From assembly GCA_021186555.1 (NCBI GenBank), contig JAJKFL010000014.1, forward strand, positions 19,977,533-20,041,532: 64,000 nucleotides of DNA, given 5' to 3'. This document shows, in pieces, positions 1 to 11,822 of the stretch. A program made the translations under genes and the position numbers. The DNA comes from Reticulitermes speratus (Eukaryota; Arthropoda; Insecta; Blattodea; Rhinotermitidae). The notes under the pieces were generated by a model that was not told where the DNA came from, searched no databases, and was given only the letters and a program-made list of their open reading frames with translations. Positions within the stretch are counted from its first letter, which is position 1, and each line of letters begins with the position of its first letter.

Positions 1-1410
1 AGGCACCAGTGGCTCTGCTGTATGTATTTCAGTCTGCCTAACATCCTTAAACCCATGTACATTCAATAGTTGACAGAAATGATTCCTCCACCTGGCCGAA
101 ATGCTGTGGGAGTCTGCAACCAGACCACCCTTCTCATCCTTTACTACATTATTTCTAGGCTGGTAACCCTTCTTAAAGTCACTGATGCCCCTATGCAAGT
201 CTCTGATATTCTTGTTCTTACTGTTTCTTGCAAGTTCATTAATTTTAGCTTTCAGATATTCCTTCTTTTTGTTCCTGAAATGTCTACTAGCTTCACGTCT
301 TACATTGTTCAGATTATCTACATTACTTTGTTTGGATTCTGTAACCACTGCATTTTAGCCTGCTTCCTTTGATCTAAAAATTTTGAACATTCTTCATCAA
401 ACCATGGTTTATGCTGCTTCCTTTCATACAGCCCTAGACTCTCTTCAGCTGAGATTTTGATACTCTCTTTAATGTTTTCCCAAGCCCTAATTATGTTCTC
501 CCTAACATTTAAGTTCTCCAAGCTGCTGACCTGTTTGAGATCTTTATCTGATACTGTTTCCTAACCTCTAGTTCATTTAGCTTCTTGAGATTAAATCTCT
601 CCTCATCAAACTTCTGTGCTGCTTGTTTAATTACCGCCAGTCTTTCCCTAACTTTTAAAACCACCAGATAGTGATCAGTATCACGGTCAGCTCCCTGAAA
701 GATTGCACATTGAGTATACTTGAATGCCATCTCCTATCTATCAATACGTGATCGATCTGATTATGAGTCTTCCCATCAGGAGAGGTCCAGGTGTATTTAT
801 GAATATGAATATTATGTTCTCCCTAACATTTAAGTTCTCCCAAGCTGCTGACCTGTTTGAGATCTTTATCTGATACTGTTTCCTAACCTCTAGTTCATTT
901 AGCTTCTTGAGATTAAATCTCTCCTCATCAAACTTCTGTGCTGCTTGTTTAATTACCGCCAGTCTTTCCCTAACTTTTAAAACCACCAGATAGTGATCAG
1001 TATCACGGTCAGCTCCCCTGAAAGATTGCACATTGAGTATACTTGAATGCCATCTCCTATCTATCAATACGTGATCGATCTGATTATGAGTCTTCCCATC
1101 AGGAGAGGTCCAGGTGTATTTATGAATATTTTGGTGAGGGAACATCATGCTCTTAACAACTAGATTTTTTGATGTGGCAAAGTTTACTACTCTAACACCA
1201 TTATCATTACTATCCTCATGTAAACTCTCATTCCTGATCGTCGGTTTGAAAGTATCCTCCCTCCCCAATTTTGCATTAAAATCTCCTAACAGAATTTTCA
1301 TATGGTACTTAGGAAAATGATCGAAAACCTGTTCTAATTCCTCATAGAATCTGTCCTTTGAGTCATCACTTTTCTCCTCAGTTGGTGTGTGCACATTCAG
1401 AACAATGATA
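1..1410 (-). mobile_element. RTE-like LINE fragment: endonuclease C-terminal part and linker
   Basis: Reads on the minus strand from about 1410 down to the window edge. The endonuclease region includes ILLGDFNAKLGREDTFKP, YTWTSPDGKTHNQIDHVLID and GADRDTDHYLVV. The GDFNAKLG, NQIDHVL and D-x-DHYLV blocks are those of apurinic-type LINE endonucleases, in the style often annotated as craniofacial development protein 2. It continues through PWFDEECSKFLDQRKQAK towards the RT domain, which would lie beyond the left edge. The endonuclease N terminus is missing, and an internal tandem duplication (490-1128) disrupts the frame. It sits downstream of SERINC exon 3, so it is probably intronic. Confidence 0.8.
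490..1128. repeat. Direct tandem duplication (~318 bp x2) inside the LINE
   Basis: 490-806 and 811-1128 are near-identical, differing by small insertions (an extra c near 841 and another near 1017). Both start attatgttctccctaacatt and end gtgtatttatgaatat, with only four bases between. Confidence 0.9.
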
Positions 1411-1752
1411 TTTTCTTCTTACTAACTGCCAAATATTTAAAAGTATGAAATTGAGATGCACTCCAATCATTTAACATACTTACCAAATTTCCTGAAAACT
1501 GACCAACTGGTCCAAGTTAAAATGGGGCATGCATGCATGCATCAGTGCATATATGCACACACATGCACACACACACACATTACACCATAGCATAACCCAT
1601 TTTCTTTCTTTCAGAATGACAAGTAGGCAAAAACCCAGAAACCATAACCTACCCACTCACCCCCAGAAAAAAAAATTGCAATTCAGTACAAAAGAAATCT
1701 CAACTGCCCAGTATTACAGTTGTCTATGCAATCCAAAGATGTTAATACAAAC

Positions 1753-1940
1753 CCATTCTGAATGCCAGCACGAGGGTCCTTTGATGTCTTAACACCGATC
1801 ATAATGAGTGCCATGAGGAAGAAGAATGCTGAAAGGGCAAAGCAGAGGCGATACACTGCCAGATACCCTACAGCAGATTCACACTGCCATGTTGGGTAAA
1901 GGGCAACAGTACTTGAATCATTGGAGCTACAGAACGGTAC
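1753..1940 (-). CDS. SERINC: SERINC exon 3 (residues 68-129)
   Basis: Acceptor TTCTAG. Encodes [10 protein letters not shown], a luminal loop and [20 protein letters not shown]. Ends IQN plus GG before a weak GTTTGT donor; the expected next residues are Gly-Phe-Trp in an exon outside the window. Confidence 0.92.
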
Positions 1941-2677
1941 CTAGAAAACACAGATATTTGTTTATACAACTTCAGTTATAGCCAATTAGGATAATGATAT
2001 ACACTGCCTCCTCATTTTATGAAAGGAAAGCATTCCTTCAAAGTTGTATGTAAAATTCATTAACTAAGCACAAATTTCCCAACGATTTAAGTGCAATAAT
2101 CAGCACAGGGACCTAGGGTTGTACATAACTAGCTGACATTACGAGAACATAATATACAGGACACATATTTATTTAGTTACTTATTTATTAATTCAAGATG
2201 ATGATGATAAACTCGGTGATGACATCATCAACAACTGTCACCATCACCACCATCATCATATCAAGCTGGATGATGTACTGGTACTGCTCTAGGCTTGTAT
2301 TTGCAAGGTTCCCCACAATACCAGCTCTCCTGACTGAGGTTTTCTGTAGTTTTATGTAGTTCCTCCACACAAATGCAAGGATAGTGCCTTGATCAGGTCT
2401 TTCCAATTCATCATTTATGAATCAACCCTATATTTGACACTACATAACCTAAAATACTGTCAGCATAATAAACAACAATGATAACAATGACCTGCTCCAA
2501 CTCCATTATAACTATACAAAATTTATTGATTTAATATCAGTTAAGAAATAGTGCTTCAAAGCGATGATGTAAATCAAAATTACAAAAATTAATATTGCAC
2601 TGTGAATATTATACAACAAACAATAACCTGCATAAACAGCAACTGGCTGTAAGAGATGGGATGATAGGTAAAGCTCC

Positions 2678-2710
<33 letters not shown>

Positions 2711-5700
2711 CTTAAAATGTTCTTGTTTTACCAAAAATTAATTTTGCATACCAATTAAAGGGTATTAATTTTTCAAAAGTATTAACACAAAAATTTAATG
2801 AAGTTAAAGGTCCATAAAATAAGAAAGCAGTATTAATACAGTTAGTGCTATACCTGCAGATATACAGTGTAAACTTGAATATGTAGCCTGTACTTGGGTT
2901 ACACCGCACTGAAATCTTGGTCCACATTTTCCAGTTCACCACTTTCTAAGGAAATGCTACACACTTCCTTCTTCAACACAGGGACAATATCCAACATATT
3001 AACACTGTGGTCTCCTGGGATATGACACCAGGGAATTTCACTGGTGATATATTCGAGATAAAATCCAAAATTGCCATGGCAAAAGCAGCATTCAACAAGA
3101 AGAAGACTCTTTTCACCAGCAAACTGGACTTAAAGTTAAGGAATAAACTAGTAAAGTGCTACATTTGGAGCATAGCTTTGTATTGTGCTAAAACATGGAC
3201 ACTTCGGAAAGCAGATCAGAAGTATCTGGAAGGTTTTGAAATGTGGTGCTGGAGAAGAATGGAGAAGATCAGTTGGACTGATCGCGTGAGAAATGAAGAA
3301 GTATTACACAGAGTCAAGGAGGAAAGAAATGTCCTACATATAATAAAAAGAAGAAAGGCTAACTGGATTGGTCACATCTTGCGTAGAAACTGCCTTCTAA
3401 AACACGTGATTGAAGGAAAGTCAGAAGGAAGGATATAAATGATGGGAAGACGAGGGAGAAGATGTAAGCAGCTACTGGATGACCTTAAGGAAAAGAGAAG
3501 ATACTGGAGATGAAAAGAGGAAGCACTAGATCGCACCCTGTGGAGAACTCACTTTGGAAGAGGCTACAGACCTGTCATTAGACAGACTACAGAATTAATG
3601 AATATTAGAGAAATCGTACACCACTTATATGATGTAAATTATTTCAAGAAAAGTTACAAAACTGTCATTAGCCTACCTCTACAAACTGTTCATTCTTCAT
3701 GCATACAATTATACCACCCTGTAAGGTATTAAGGTATTGTGTGACATTACTCCATAGGGGGGGGCTTAAAATACTGACACAATTTTGGATGACTAGACAT
3801 TCCATATATGGTCCAGGATTTACACAGAATCTCTTGGAGCACTGATGCTTTCAAAAAGGATCATCAGCTGCCCCGGATTTTAAGATATTCTGAATGTGTA
3901 TGTCAGAGGGGTCTATAAATTTTCCAGAAATACAGAAGCCACCTCCCAACTGTAGATGCCAGAAGGGTGATATAAAACAATGCAATACTTGTGTCAAAAA
4001 TATTAGGTACCACTGTAAAAAGTCGCCCAAGATTTATGCACACCTGGTTTAGCACCCTGCAGCTTTGTGGACCATTTTTATGAACAGCAGTGTCACTTTT
4101 ATAACTTTCACCGCTTGCAACCCTGCTCACGAAAGACCATTTTCAAAATCACTTCTAACCTGTAATGAAACAACTACTTTCTGGCATTATGTGCACAGAA
4201 TTGTGTAAGCAGGTGTATATGACTAAATGGCCATTGTTTCTAAGGTACTTAACCTACAACTACTTTGTATCAATGACTGGTACAAATAACTGTAATTGTT
4301 ACTGTACTGAAATAATGAAATTCAAATGTTGACCAAGCAATGAAACTGTGGAGACTATGGATCATGTTTTGCACTATAAAAGACAGCTTGAAACTACATA
4401 ACAACCAGACAGAAACATAAGGTGTTATGTGACAAGAGGATATTATATTTAATACTGAACTACATGCACGCTATGTTCACACCACAAAATCTTTAGCCCA
4501 TTTGGCAAACTGCAGTAAAATCAGGTTGGACTGATCTGATAATGTTGTATCAGCTGCAAAGGTTATTCAATGTTGATAAAGATGTCGGAACAGCTGCTTT
4601 CATGGCTGAACTTCAACATGGATACTCCACATAAAATTCAAGATATGTTATCACTGAGCTTATGTGCTGACTTTGTTAATGTTACAGTGAACTGAATGCA
4701 CCCATCTCAACCGGCAATGCACTGCTACATTCGTAAGCACAACTTACCTTCTTCAAAGCATCTTGGAGACCTGGCGACAAAGTAACACAAGCTGCTATGG
4801 TACCCAGCAGCAACATAACTGCATACATAATGCGTGTTGATGTTGAATTGCGACATGTCGGGCAGGCTGAGCAGCAGAGACTACAGGCTGCACTCCCACA
4901 GCAACATGCCAGCTGTAATAACGTTTAAGCTACACTCACATGACGATCCTACATAATTTTTCCTGGCATCCATGTTGATTTTAAGTCCCACATATACTGT
5001 ACATGAAAAGTATAAAATGAGGATCCTTGTACTTAATAATCATATACAGATACAAGACAATAGGATACATTCTGCAACAGGGCCTTTCCACAACAAAATG
5101 TTGTTAGCCCCAATCCAAAAGACCATCCCTTGTTAGCTCTTCACAAATGCTTACACAAAATATTCAATTACTCTCTATATAGAGGCCATTTCCTATATCT
5201 GTGATCCGAAGGCAATGCCATGCATTATTTTTTCTTGTACCTGTAAATATACACCATACTGAAAATGTCTTAAATACAAAAAGTTCAAAATTTTTATTAG
5301 CATTAATTGTTTACAGTCAACAGTATTTGGAGTATTTCATAAAGTTTGATTTGCACTTCATGTAAACTATGAATTACAGTAGAGGAGGGTAAAACAAAAC
5401 CAACATGCAGTGATCCAAGAATACAAAATCAATCACCACCTAACCTTGTCTCTGTATAAACACATCATTAAGTGCTTCCTGCTGAGATATGTAAGGTGAT
5501 ATAAAGAGTGCCCTCTTATTTTGAAACCAGCTGTAAATAAATTCACCATACACTCTTTAGTTTTAAATCTGGCAGTAAGGCCTATTTCTGTATTTTTGTT
5601 CAATAAAACAGAAAAGTTGTGTCACAAATGAGGTTTTTGTTTAGCAAAACATAAAAGTAGTGTCCAAAAATAATGTTCATGATATATTTTTCCAGAGTAC

Positions 5701-6425
5701 CCTACTCAACAATTTGTACAGAAAACATGTCACAAGTTTTACAGCAGAAGTTCTGGTGCAATGAGAATATTATATTGTGGGGGATGATCACATTTTCCAT
5801 GTGTGGTAACCATCTGGCATACATATCCACTATTACATACAAGATTAGCCTGCAACATGGGGACAGAATATTAACACAAATTCAAAGTCTTATTCAAAGG
5901 CTTATTTACACACACACACACACACAAAGGGTGAACAAAAAATGCACAGCAAAACTTCAGGTGAAGACTAATTCGCAACATTCAGGCCAACAAAATGCAC
6001 AATGTTATTTCCTAGATATTTAAATTATAATACCACATAACCTATTAATACATGTTTCGATCCCCAAGGAATCATCATCAGGGACCCAACCAAAGCAATA
6101 CTGCATAAAACTAAATTAACAACTGTTGTACACAGTAGACATGGTGTAAAAGAGTTGAATAGTTAAAATGTACACAATTCCTTTAGTATAAAGTGGGCTG
6201 GATCTTGGTATACAGTATCTCGGAGGCAGCCTATGCATTTAACACTTACTAGAAGAATGGGCTATTTACATGTGCTTACATTCACACATTTTGCCATTTT
6301 TACGTCTAACCCATGAAAATTATTTTCTCCAAACTATGAAGTATGTAAAATATTTGACCTTAAAAATATAAATTTGGGATTTCGTTTACCTGCGCAGCAG
6401 AACAAAGGCCCAGAACAGCTCCCAT
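1753..6425 (-). CDS. SERINC: Serine incorporator (SERINC/TMS family), 5' part: exons 1-3
   Basis: Multi-pass membrane protein of the SERINC family, linked to serine incorporation into phospholipids and to lipid scrambling (family knowledge). Exons on the minus strand: 6425-6390 (12 codons), 4912-4748 (55 codons) and 1940-1753 (62 codons plus two bases). All are in phase with GT-AG junctions, giving 129 residues. The protein starts [12 protein letters not shown], then the cysteine-rich [12 protein letters not shown] block, a first hydrophobic helix ([16 protein letters not shown]), a luminal loop with VPFC, and a second helix beginning at [20 protein letters not shown]. The end, DPRAGIQNG, matches DPRAAVHNGFW of human SERINC1. 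About 320 residues and the stop lie beyond the left edge. No stop codon or frameshift is seen in what is present. Confidence 0.93.
2679..2709. repeat. (AC)n microsatellite
   Basis: Perfect AC dinucleotide run of about 15 units within SERINC intron 2. Confidence 0.95.
3007..3597 (+). mobile_element. LINE reverse transcriptase C-terminal fragment (RTE-like)
   Basis: A 143-codon open stretch includes [40 protein letters not shown] and, after a stop at 3436, [18 protein letters not shown] then [14 protein letters not shown]. This is the standard C-terminal tail of insect endonuclease-reverse transcriptase LINEs. It is 5' truncated and lies in SERINC intron 2, antisense to the gene. Confidence 0.8.
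4748..4912 (-). CDS. SERINC: SERINC exon 2 (residues 13-67)
   Basis: Acceptor TTACAG, donor GTAAGT, 55 codons. Eight cysteines in the first 20 residues, then [20 protein letters not shown], the first transmembrane helix, and [10 protein letters not shown]. Confidence 0.94.
6051..6082 (-). other. Degenerate hammerhead-like / Penelope-type motif
   Basis: Minus strand: CTGATGA, a GATTCC...GGATC hairpin, then GAAACATGTA. The outer arms are not complementary, unlike the copies at 7383 and 56099. Confidence 0.35.
6390..6425 (-). CDS. SERINC: SERINC exon 1 (residues 1-12)
   Basis: [12 protein letters not shown] with an AAAATGG start context and a GTAAAC donor. The short first exon ending after the Gln is usual for this family. 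Confidence 0.92.
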
Positions 6426-6571
6426 TTTCAAATATCAGCGCAGGCAGGATTATGCTCTATCGAATGTTTTTAATCTTCCTTTCCAACTGTATCACAACAG
6501 AATCTTTCCACGTTCACCTACTTCGTAACAAAATACAAACACCTCACTTTCTTGCAAAATAAACACACCAC

Positions 6572-6579
6572 TGACGTCA
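6572..6579. promoter_or_regulatory. CRE-like palindrome upstream of SERINC
   Basis: TGACGTCA, the full cAMP-response-element palindrome, 147 bases upstream of the SERINC ATG. One perfect 8-mer is weak evidence, but the position fits a proximal promoter. Confidence 0.3.
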
Positions 6580-7382
6580 CTATCACATGCACTACGCCAT
6601 CGAAGTCTGCGCGATACAAATCGATATTGTTTTACCTACACTGTTTTTCATGGCTCGGAGTTGCAGCTGTTCTTGTACGTAATTCCTACCACCGATCTCT
6701 TGTCATACTTACAATACAATGTGACTGTGACAGTTATTCCACAAATCTGGTATTTCTCATTATTCCATTAATCATCATAAATGTCCTTATACTGAGCGCA
6801 ATAAAATGCACACGTTTATTCCGTATTATAGGCAATGGCAACCCGTGCTTTGTATTTCTTGTGCGGCACCTCATATAACAAATTGTAAAATACAAGTGTA
6901 AAGTTCTAACACAATTCCGTGTCGTTAAATGTATTAGGTTTGCCAGAATCCAGGGACGCACCCAAGGGGGAGGGGCTGCCGGGCTGCAGCCACGCCAAAA
7001 CCAAAATTTAAAAAAAAACCAGATTTTGTAGATCCAATATCAAACCTTTTACGCGATTTACCCTTCAGCCGAAATCAGCTGATAGCTAGTACATTAGATT
7101 TTTGAATAATAAATTAATACAATTTAAAATAAAACAATAAGATAGGGCACTGATTGAGACATGGAACATGTAGTTATATTTGTATATATATATATAAATG
7201 CAGTTGCAAACTGTTATGTTAGTTATACTTATGACACGATTTTTATATTATAATTTTTAAAATCAAACAAATTATACATAGCCTCAGGGTCACATATGTT
7301 ATGTATATTATATAACATTACTTCCTAAGGTTTTGAGATCTTGGATGCACGCAGCAATGAACTTTTCTTCTAGTTGTGTAGT

Positions 7383-7425
7383 TCAGCCTGATGATGGTTT
7401 AATATTGGCCGAAACATGTAGCTGA
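7383..7425 (+). ncRNA. Hammerhead-ribozyme-like motif, copy A
   Basis: Order on the plus strand: TCAGC, CTGATGA, a 16-base hairpin segment ending GGCC, GAAAC, ATGTA, GCTGA. The outer arms TCAGC and GCTGA are perfectly complementary and sit where helix I of a type I hammerhead should be, and the AC-AU-GUA segment could form a tiny helix III. One extra T between CTGATGA and the GG of helix II departs from the textbook core. Confidence 0.45.
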
Positions 7426-7999
7426 CCTTTTTTTTTTTTTAAGAAACTGTTGTGTTTGTTTGAATCTATTACACTTCTGATTATAAAACCAATTTTAAAA
7501 CACACCCACCCTCGTGGTTCTATAACCACTGTCAAATACCTAGTCACACAGAATGCAAGCTCCTCCTAGGACTAAGTTGTCAACCACTGTGGCAGCATGG
7601 GTGGGGTAAAGATCTCCATCATCCGGTGGTCTGCAAAACATTGGGAATAAATACAGTCCTGGTGATAAGTGCCCTGCCTCGCAGCTTTTGCGTAAAGCCT
7701 GTTTTCACACCACCAGTTTGTACACTGACAAACTACATCCTCACCTTAAGGTACACTTAAATTGAGAGTGTAGTACAATACAAATGAGACTGAAAGCATG
7801 TTATATTTCATGATGGGACACCAGACAGAAATTAGAAACATGATCTCCAAATTATTCATGTCATCTATACTGGTCTACCATCAACATACATAACATTTCC
7901 ATCACTGTTCTAGCTGAAGCACTGCCCCAAGTGACCTAATTGGTGAGATGCTACTTGTTACAAGCAAGAAAACTCAGACTGTGTGTGTATGGAAGTATG

Positions 8000-8110
8000 T
8001 GCCAAGGGGGGCTGAAAGGCCCCCACTGGGATGATCCCTGGACTGTCCACCCCATAGCAAGTTGCTATACAGACTACGCTATCCTGGCCCACCAAGTTGC
8101 AAGTATGCTG
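8000..8110 (-). mobile_element. tRNA-derived SINE-like fragment
   Basis: The minus strand contains GGCCAGGATAGCGTAGTCTG, a stretch with TATGGGGTGGACAGTCC, and CAGGGATCATCCC. This resembles the A-box/B-box head of an arthropod tRNA-derived repeat with a degraded B box. Boundaries are approximate. Confidence 0.4.
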
Positions 8111-8879
8111 TGATAAATCATTTCTATATATTTGACATCTGTACCCAGTGGAAACAGCATAAAAAAAAAATCTTCTGCAGTGACACATTTTAGGCATGAA
8201 AGGTTTACACACATTGCATCAAATAAGAATAACACTTTAAAATAATGTAAACCTCCTACCCACCAGTTTGTACAATAGCTGTTAATAATACTCTTGGCGA
8301 AAGGGTGATGGATATCAGTCTTGAGAGATTTAAGGTTCTAAACCCAGCGCTGTTAAAAATTGAAATCTGAGATTTAATGTCAATTCATAAACAGCTGCTG
8401 ACCAAAGAGTAGCTTCCTGAAACCTGAAGATGGAGGCACCAAGCCCATCCAAAATATAATATCAACACAGCATCATATCCCAGACAACTTAAAATTTTGA
8501 TATCAAAATCATTAATATAATACTTGCCTGTATATATTAACAGATTAATGACTACTAAACCAGATCACAGCATAACTGCTGTGAATGCCATGTTTCGGCC
8601 ACATGAATGGCCAAAACATGTCGGTGGTTACTATATAATAAACTGACATTCATACACTCAAGTGCATATATTGATCTTTTTAAAAATTATATATATCTGA
8701 TCAATGTACGGAACATGGAACATACAGCACCAGCAATGATATTCACTTCACAGAATTTCACATAGCCAAATATTTGAGAAGGCATACAGAACTCTCAAGA
8801 CTGGTTCTTTCCCATGAGCAAACACAGAACATGAGCAGCATGGAGAAAATTATGTTCTGACATCACTGCAGCGAAATCC

Positions 8880-9620
8880 ACGTCCAAGTATACGTACGAT
8901 TTCCAGGATGACCAATGGAGCAGATACAGGTATGGAGAACTTTGCATGATGATGGTTTCTATCCATATCCTCTTGGAAGGGTACAACTCTTTTACCAGGT
9001 CACACCAACTGTCCACAAGTTTGTGACTGGCAGCAACCATGGCTACAAGTTTTGCCAGACATTCTGCTCACAGATGAAGCTCAACTTACCCAGGACATTA
9101 TTACAAACACAAGGAATTCATGCCCCTGGGCACAGAAAAATCCACATTAAATAGCATAATGTATTAAACACTGATTTTCAGTTAACATGTGGTGTGTAGT
9201 AGTAGTATAGTAGTAGTAGTAGTACAGTAACAATAGTAATAGTAATAGCAGCAGTAGTAGGTAAAAGCCTGACTGGATCACGTTATCACTGCTACTACAA
9301 GAATTTCTTAAAAAATTAATTACCTCCGTAGTTAGTGGACGTGCCTCTTAAAACATAAGAAAGAATATGGCTATAACATGATGGACGACCTTCACATTTT
9401 AGCTGAGGTAACAGAAGTTTTGAACACAAATTATGAAAGAAGACGAATAACAAGTAGTGGATTGGTGGCTTGCCCCACTCAGTCCCCTAACCCGAACTCA
9501 TTAGATTTTTTTCTCTGGGGTTACATGAAGAGTGTATCACAGGGACAAATGAGAAGCAATGCATCTGTTACTAGAAGCCATCAATACAGCCACTGTTGGT
9601 ATCAGAAATGAACTGAGATG
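8880..9620 (+). mobile_element. Broken Tc1/mariner-superfamily transposase remnant
   Basis: Reading across several stops and frameshifts gives, in family order: IRTISRMTNGADTG, LLTDEAQLTQDIITNTRN (catalytic-Asp block), LTGSRYHCYY, HDGRPSHF (second Asp block), and SPNPNSLDFFLWGYMKS, equal to the usual PPRSPDLTPLDFFLWG. The Asp of the SPDL block is Asn here, so the catalytic site is broken in addition to the stops. It lies between the two host genes; no terminal repeats were recognised. Confidence 0.75.
9196..9262. repeat. (TAG)n / (TAA)-type microsatellite
   Basis: Imperfect tagtag repeat with caatag and agtaat variants, lying inside the Tc1-like remnant. Confidence 0.85.
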
Positions 9621-11732
9621 TATGCAGCAGCAGTATTCAATGCCACAACTAGCAACATGCATGTGTTAGTAACATGCATTTCCAACATGTGTTGCAACAA
9701 CCTTGAAACTTCTGACGAGAAAATGTAGCCTGGCACAGGAAATTTAGCATGGTGGGATATTAAAACATACCCACAAATTGTGAATGCTGTATGTGAAAAT
9801 ACAAACATGGTGATGTAGGAGGTTTCAGGTCCTTCCAAAATATAGACAGCGTCCCATACAATGTTTTGTTTTAATGTTGACAAATTTTAGTGACTAAAGA
9901 TGTGTTGAATGTTGCTTGGACTCAGATTAATGTTGTTTTTACTGGCAGCTGGCAGGATCTCCAACCAAATTCTTGGGGTATCTGAATCAATTCATACAGG
10001 GAAAACATGCTCTGTTCTACACTGTTTCACCCTGCTGTGATTTTCTGGAAAGTAACCTCAACATTAAGGACTTACTGTAAATGGAAACCAAGCCTCACTA
10101 GCTCAGGTCCACTTGAAATACTTCTTTCGGTCTTCATCAGCTATTGCAGAAATGGCTTTTCATTGTACTAAAAAGAACTGTGGACTTCCCAGTCTACATT
10201 GTAAAATGGCACTTATATTTTCAGTATCACATATACAGAATGAAAATAAAATTATAAACAAACATGTACGTATTAGAAACACTAATTAATCTTTAAAAAC
10301 CTCTATATAACAAACACTAATATCTGGGCCCAAAGAATTTTAATTTTGTTATGCAGAGGTTCTACCATGTATCATGAATGCATTTACAAAAGGAGTCACA
10401 ACTGATACTGGCATACAACTGTACCATCCAGTCTATCACATGTTGCCTGGTATGTTTCCAGTGCCACAGATGGTAAGAACATAAACTATTTTACCATACT
10501 CATTGTTTGGTGACCAGAGATGTTCTTTAGAATGAAGACTTGTATACCTTCATTAACCATCCAAATGTGTACAAAATGGATTCAACTTGTTTAATAACAA
10601 AAAAAAAAAATACATGCATTTCAGTCTGATGACAATTGTAAACAACTGTTTATTGAACAATTCACCAAAAAGTGGTCAGTTTTTAAGTGCACCTGAACAT
10701 ATCAACAGAACAAAAAGCTGAGTGTTCAGAAAGGTAAAAGCATACTATAAATTTTATACGACACATAAGTTACATTATATACGTAAAGTCTTATTTGTAA
10801 CCACATCACACATAAGAATGATAACAAATATCATGACACCTGTGAATAATATAAAAATATGTGTGTTTGAGTAACATGATTTAAAAGAAAAACAAAATGA
10901 AAAAATGCAGCATACAATGACAAAATAAGCTGTAATCATTTGAACTGCATTATCATCATGTGCAGCTCCATTATCCATGTGCTCATGAAGTCATATCTCC
11001 TTTGTTTATATGTACATAATTAGTATCTAACTAAAAGGGTAAACGGCAAACTTTTTTGTATTAAATATCTATCACAGATCTGTTTATAAATGACACACAC
11101 TCTATACAGAAATTGTAAACTATTGACAGACACCACTTATGATGACAAAGTAACTTGTACAGCTAAGAAGTAGCACTGTGTGTGAAAGTGAGAAGAAAAA
11201 CATATATATATAAATGTGATTTGTGGACATGAAAATAAAATGTAACACATCAGTACAGTATGATGATGATGATACAAAATTCAAATTCATTAAGTGTGAT
11301 TTTTGGGCATAAAAAATAAAACATCAAGGACAAGGATGCTGATGCGGAGTCAAACTCAAAATTAGAATGCCTTTCTGGGGAGTTTGAAATGACCATGCCC
11401 AATGCAGCTGGCTTACATGTACCAAATTACCACCAGTTACAAATAAATAAAATAAGGAAATTAACTGTTGTTACCTGTGCGTCATAATTTCAACAGGGAG
11501 TCCTGTGGTAATGCCACACATCATCCTTAACAAACTACACAAATGACAAAATTGTTGAATCAACATTTCACTCTTAATTTTACTGTTGCCAAAGTAATTT
11601 ACAGGCAGCATAAAGAGGCAACTGATTAACAAAAATGATCCCAATGTCGGCTTGTTTTCACTGCGTCTGCAATTTTACTACACGTTTTGTCATTGTAGTT
11701 TTTAGTATAGGTTTTGGTATTGTCCTTGAAGG

Positions 11733-11822
11733 TCAATTTACACCATTCAGAACCTCATGTAGTGCTTGCTGTTGTTCACTTGTCAGCTGTGTGATGCAAG
11801 CTTGAAATATGTCACTGTTTTC
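11733..11822 (-). CDS. IPO5: IPO5 exon 21 (residues 1067-1095) and stop
   Basis: Ends [20 protein letters not shown] then TGA, closely matching IAQLSPEQQAAIQELLNSA at the vertebrate C terminus. Acceptor TACACAG. The poly(A) site was not located. Confidence 0.95.
   Translation of the reverse strand, partial: ENSDIFQACITQLTSEQQQALHEVLNGVN

Larger units (their letters stand above)
6426..11732. other. Intergenic region between SERINC and IPO5
   Basis: Contains the SERINC proximal promoter (about 6426-6700), hammerhead-like motifs at 6051 and 7383, a SINE-like stretch near 8.0 kb and the Tc1-like remnant at 8.9-9.6 kb. From 9.9 to 11.7 kb the DNA is AT-rich and probably includes the IPO5 3' UTR. 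No poly(A) signal could be assigned with confidence. Confidence 0.6.

Noticed and set aside
1..1752. Remaining SERINC exons at the left edge
   Set aside because: The stretch reads as LINE and simple repeat on both strands. No FWFFKF-like or later SERINC block was found, so the exons must be outside the window.
2188..2406. Coding region on the minus strand
   Set aside because: It is driven by a low-complexity atg/atc repeat and shows no family resemblance.
5360..6040. Extra SERINC 5' coding exon
   Set aside because: Open stretches here are on the plus strand, repeat-bearing (CA run at 5910) and without SERINC similarity; exon 1 at 6390-6425 joins exon 2 in phase directly.
8585..8635. Another hammerhead-like copy (ggccacatgaatggccaaaac)
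   Set aside because: It has GGCC arms and AAAACATGT but no CTGATGA-like core on either strand; it looks like a palindromic remnant.
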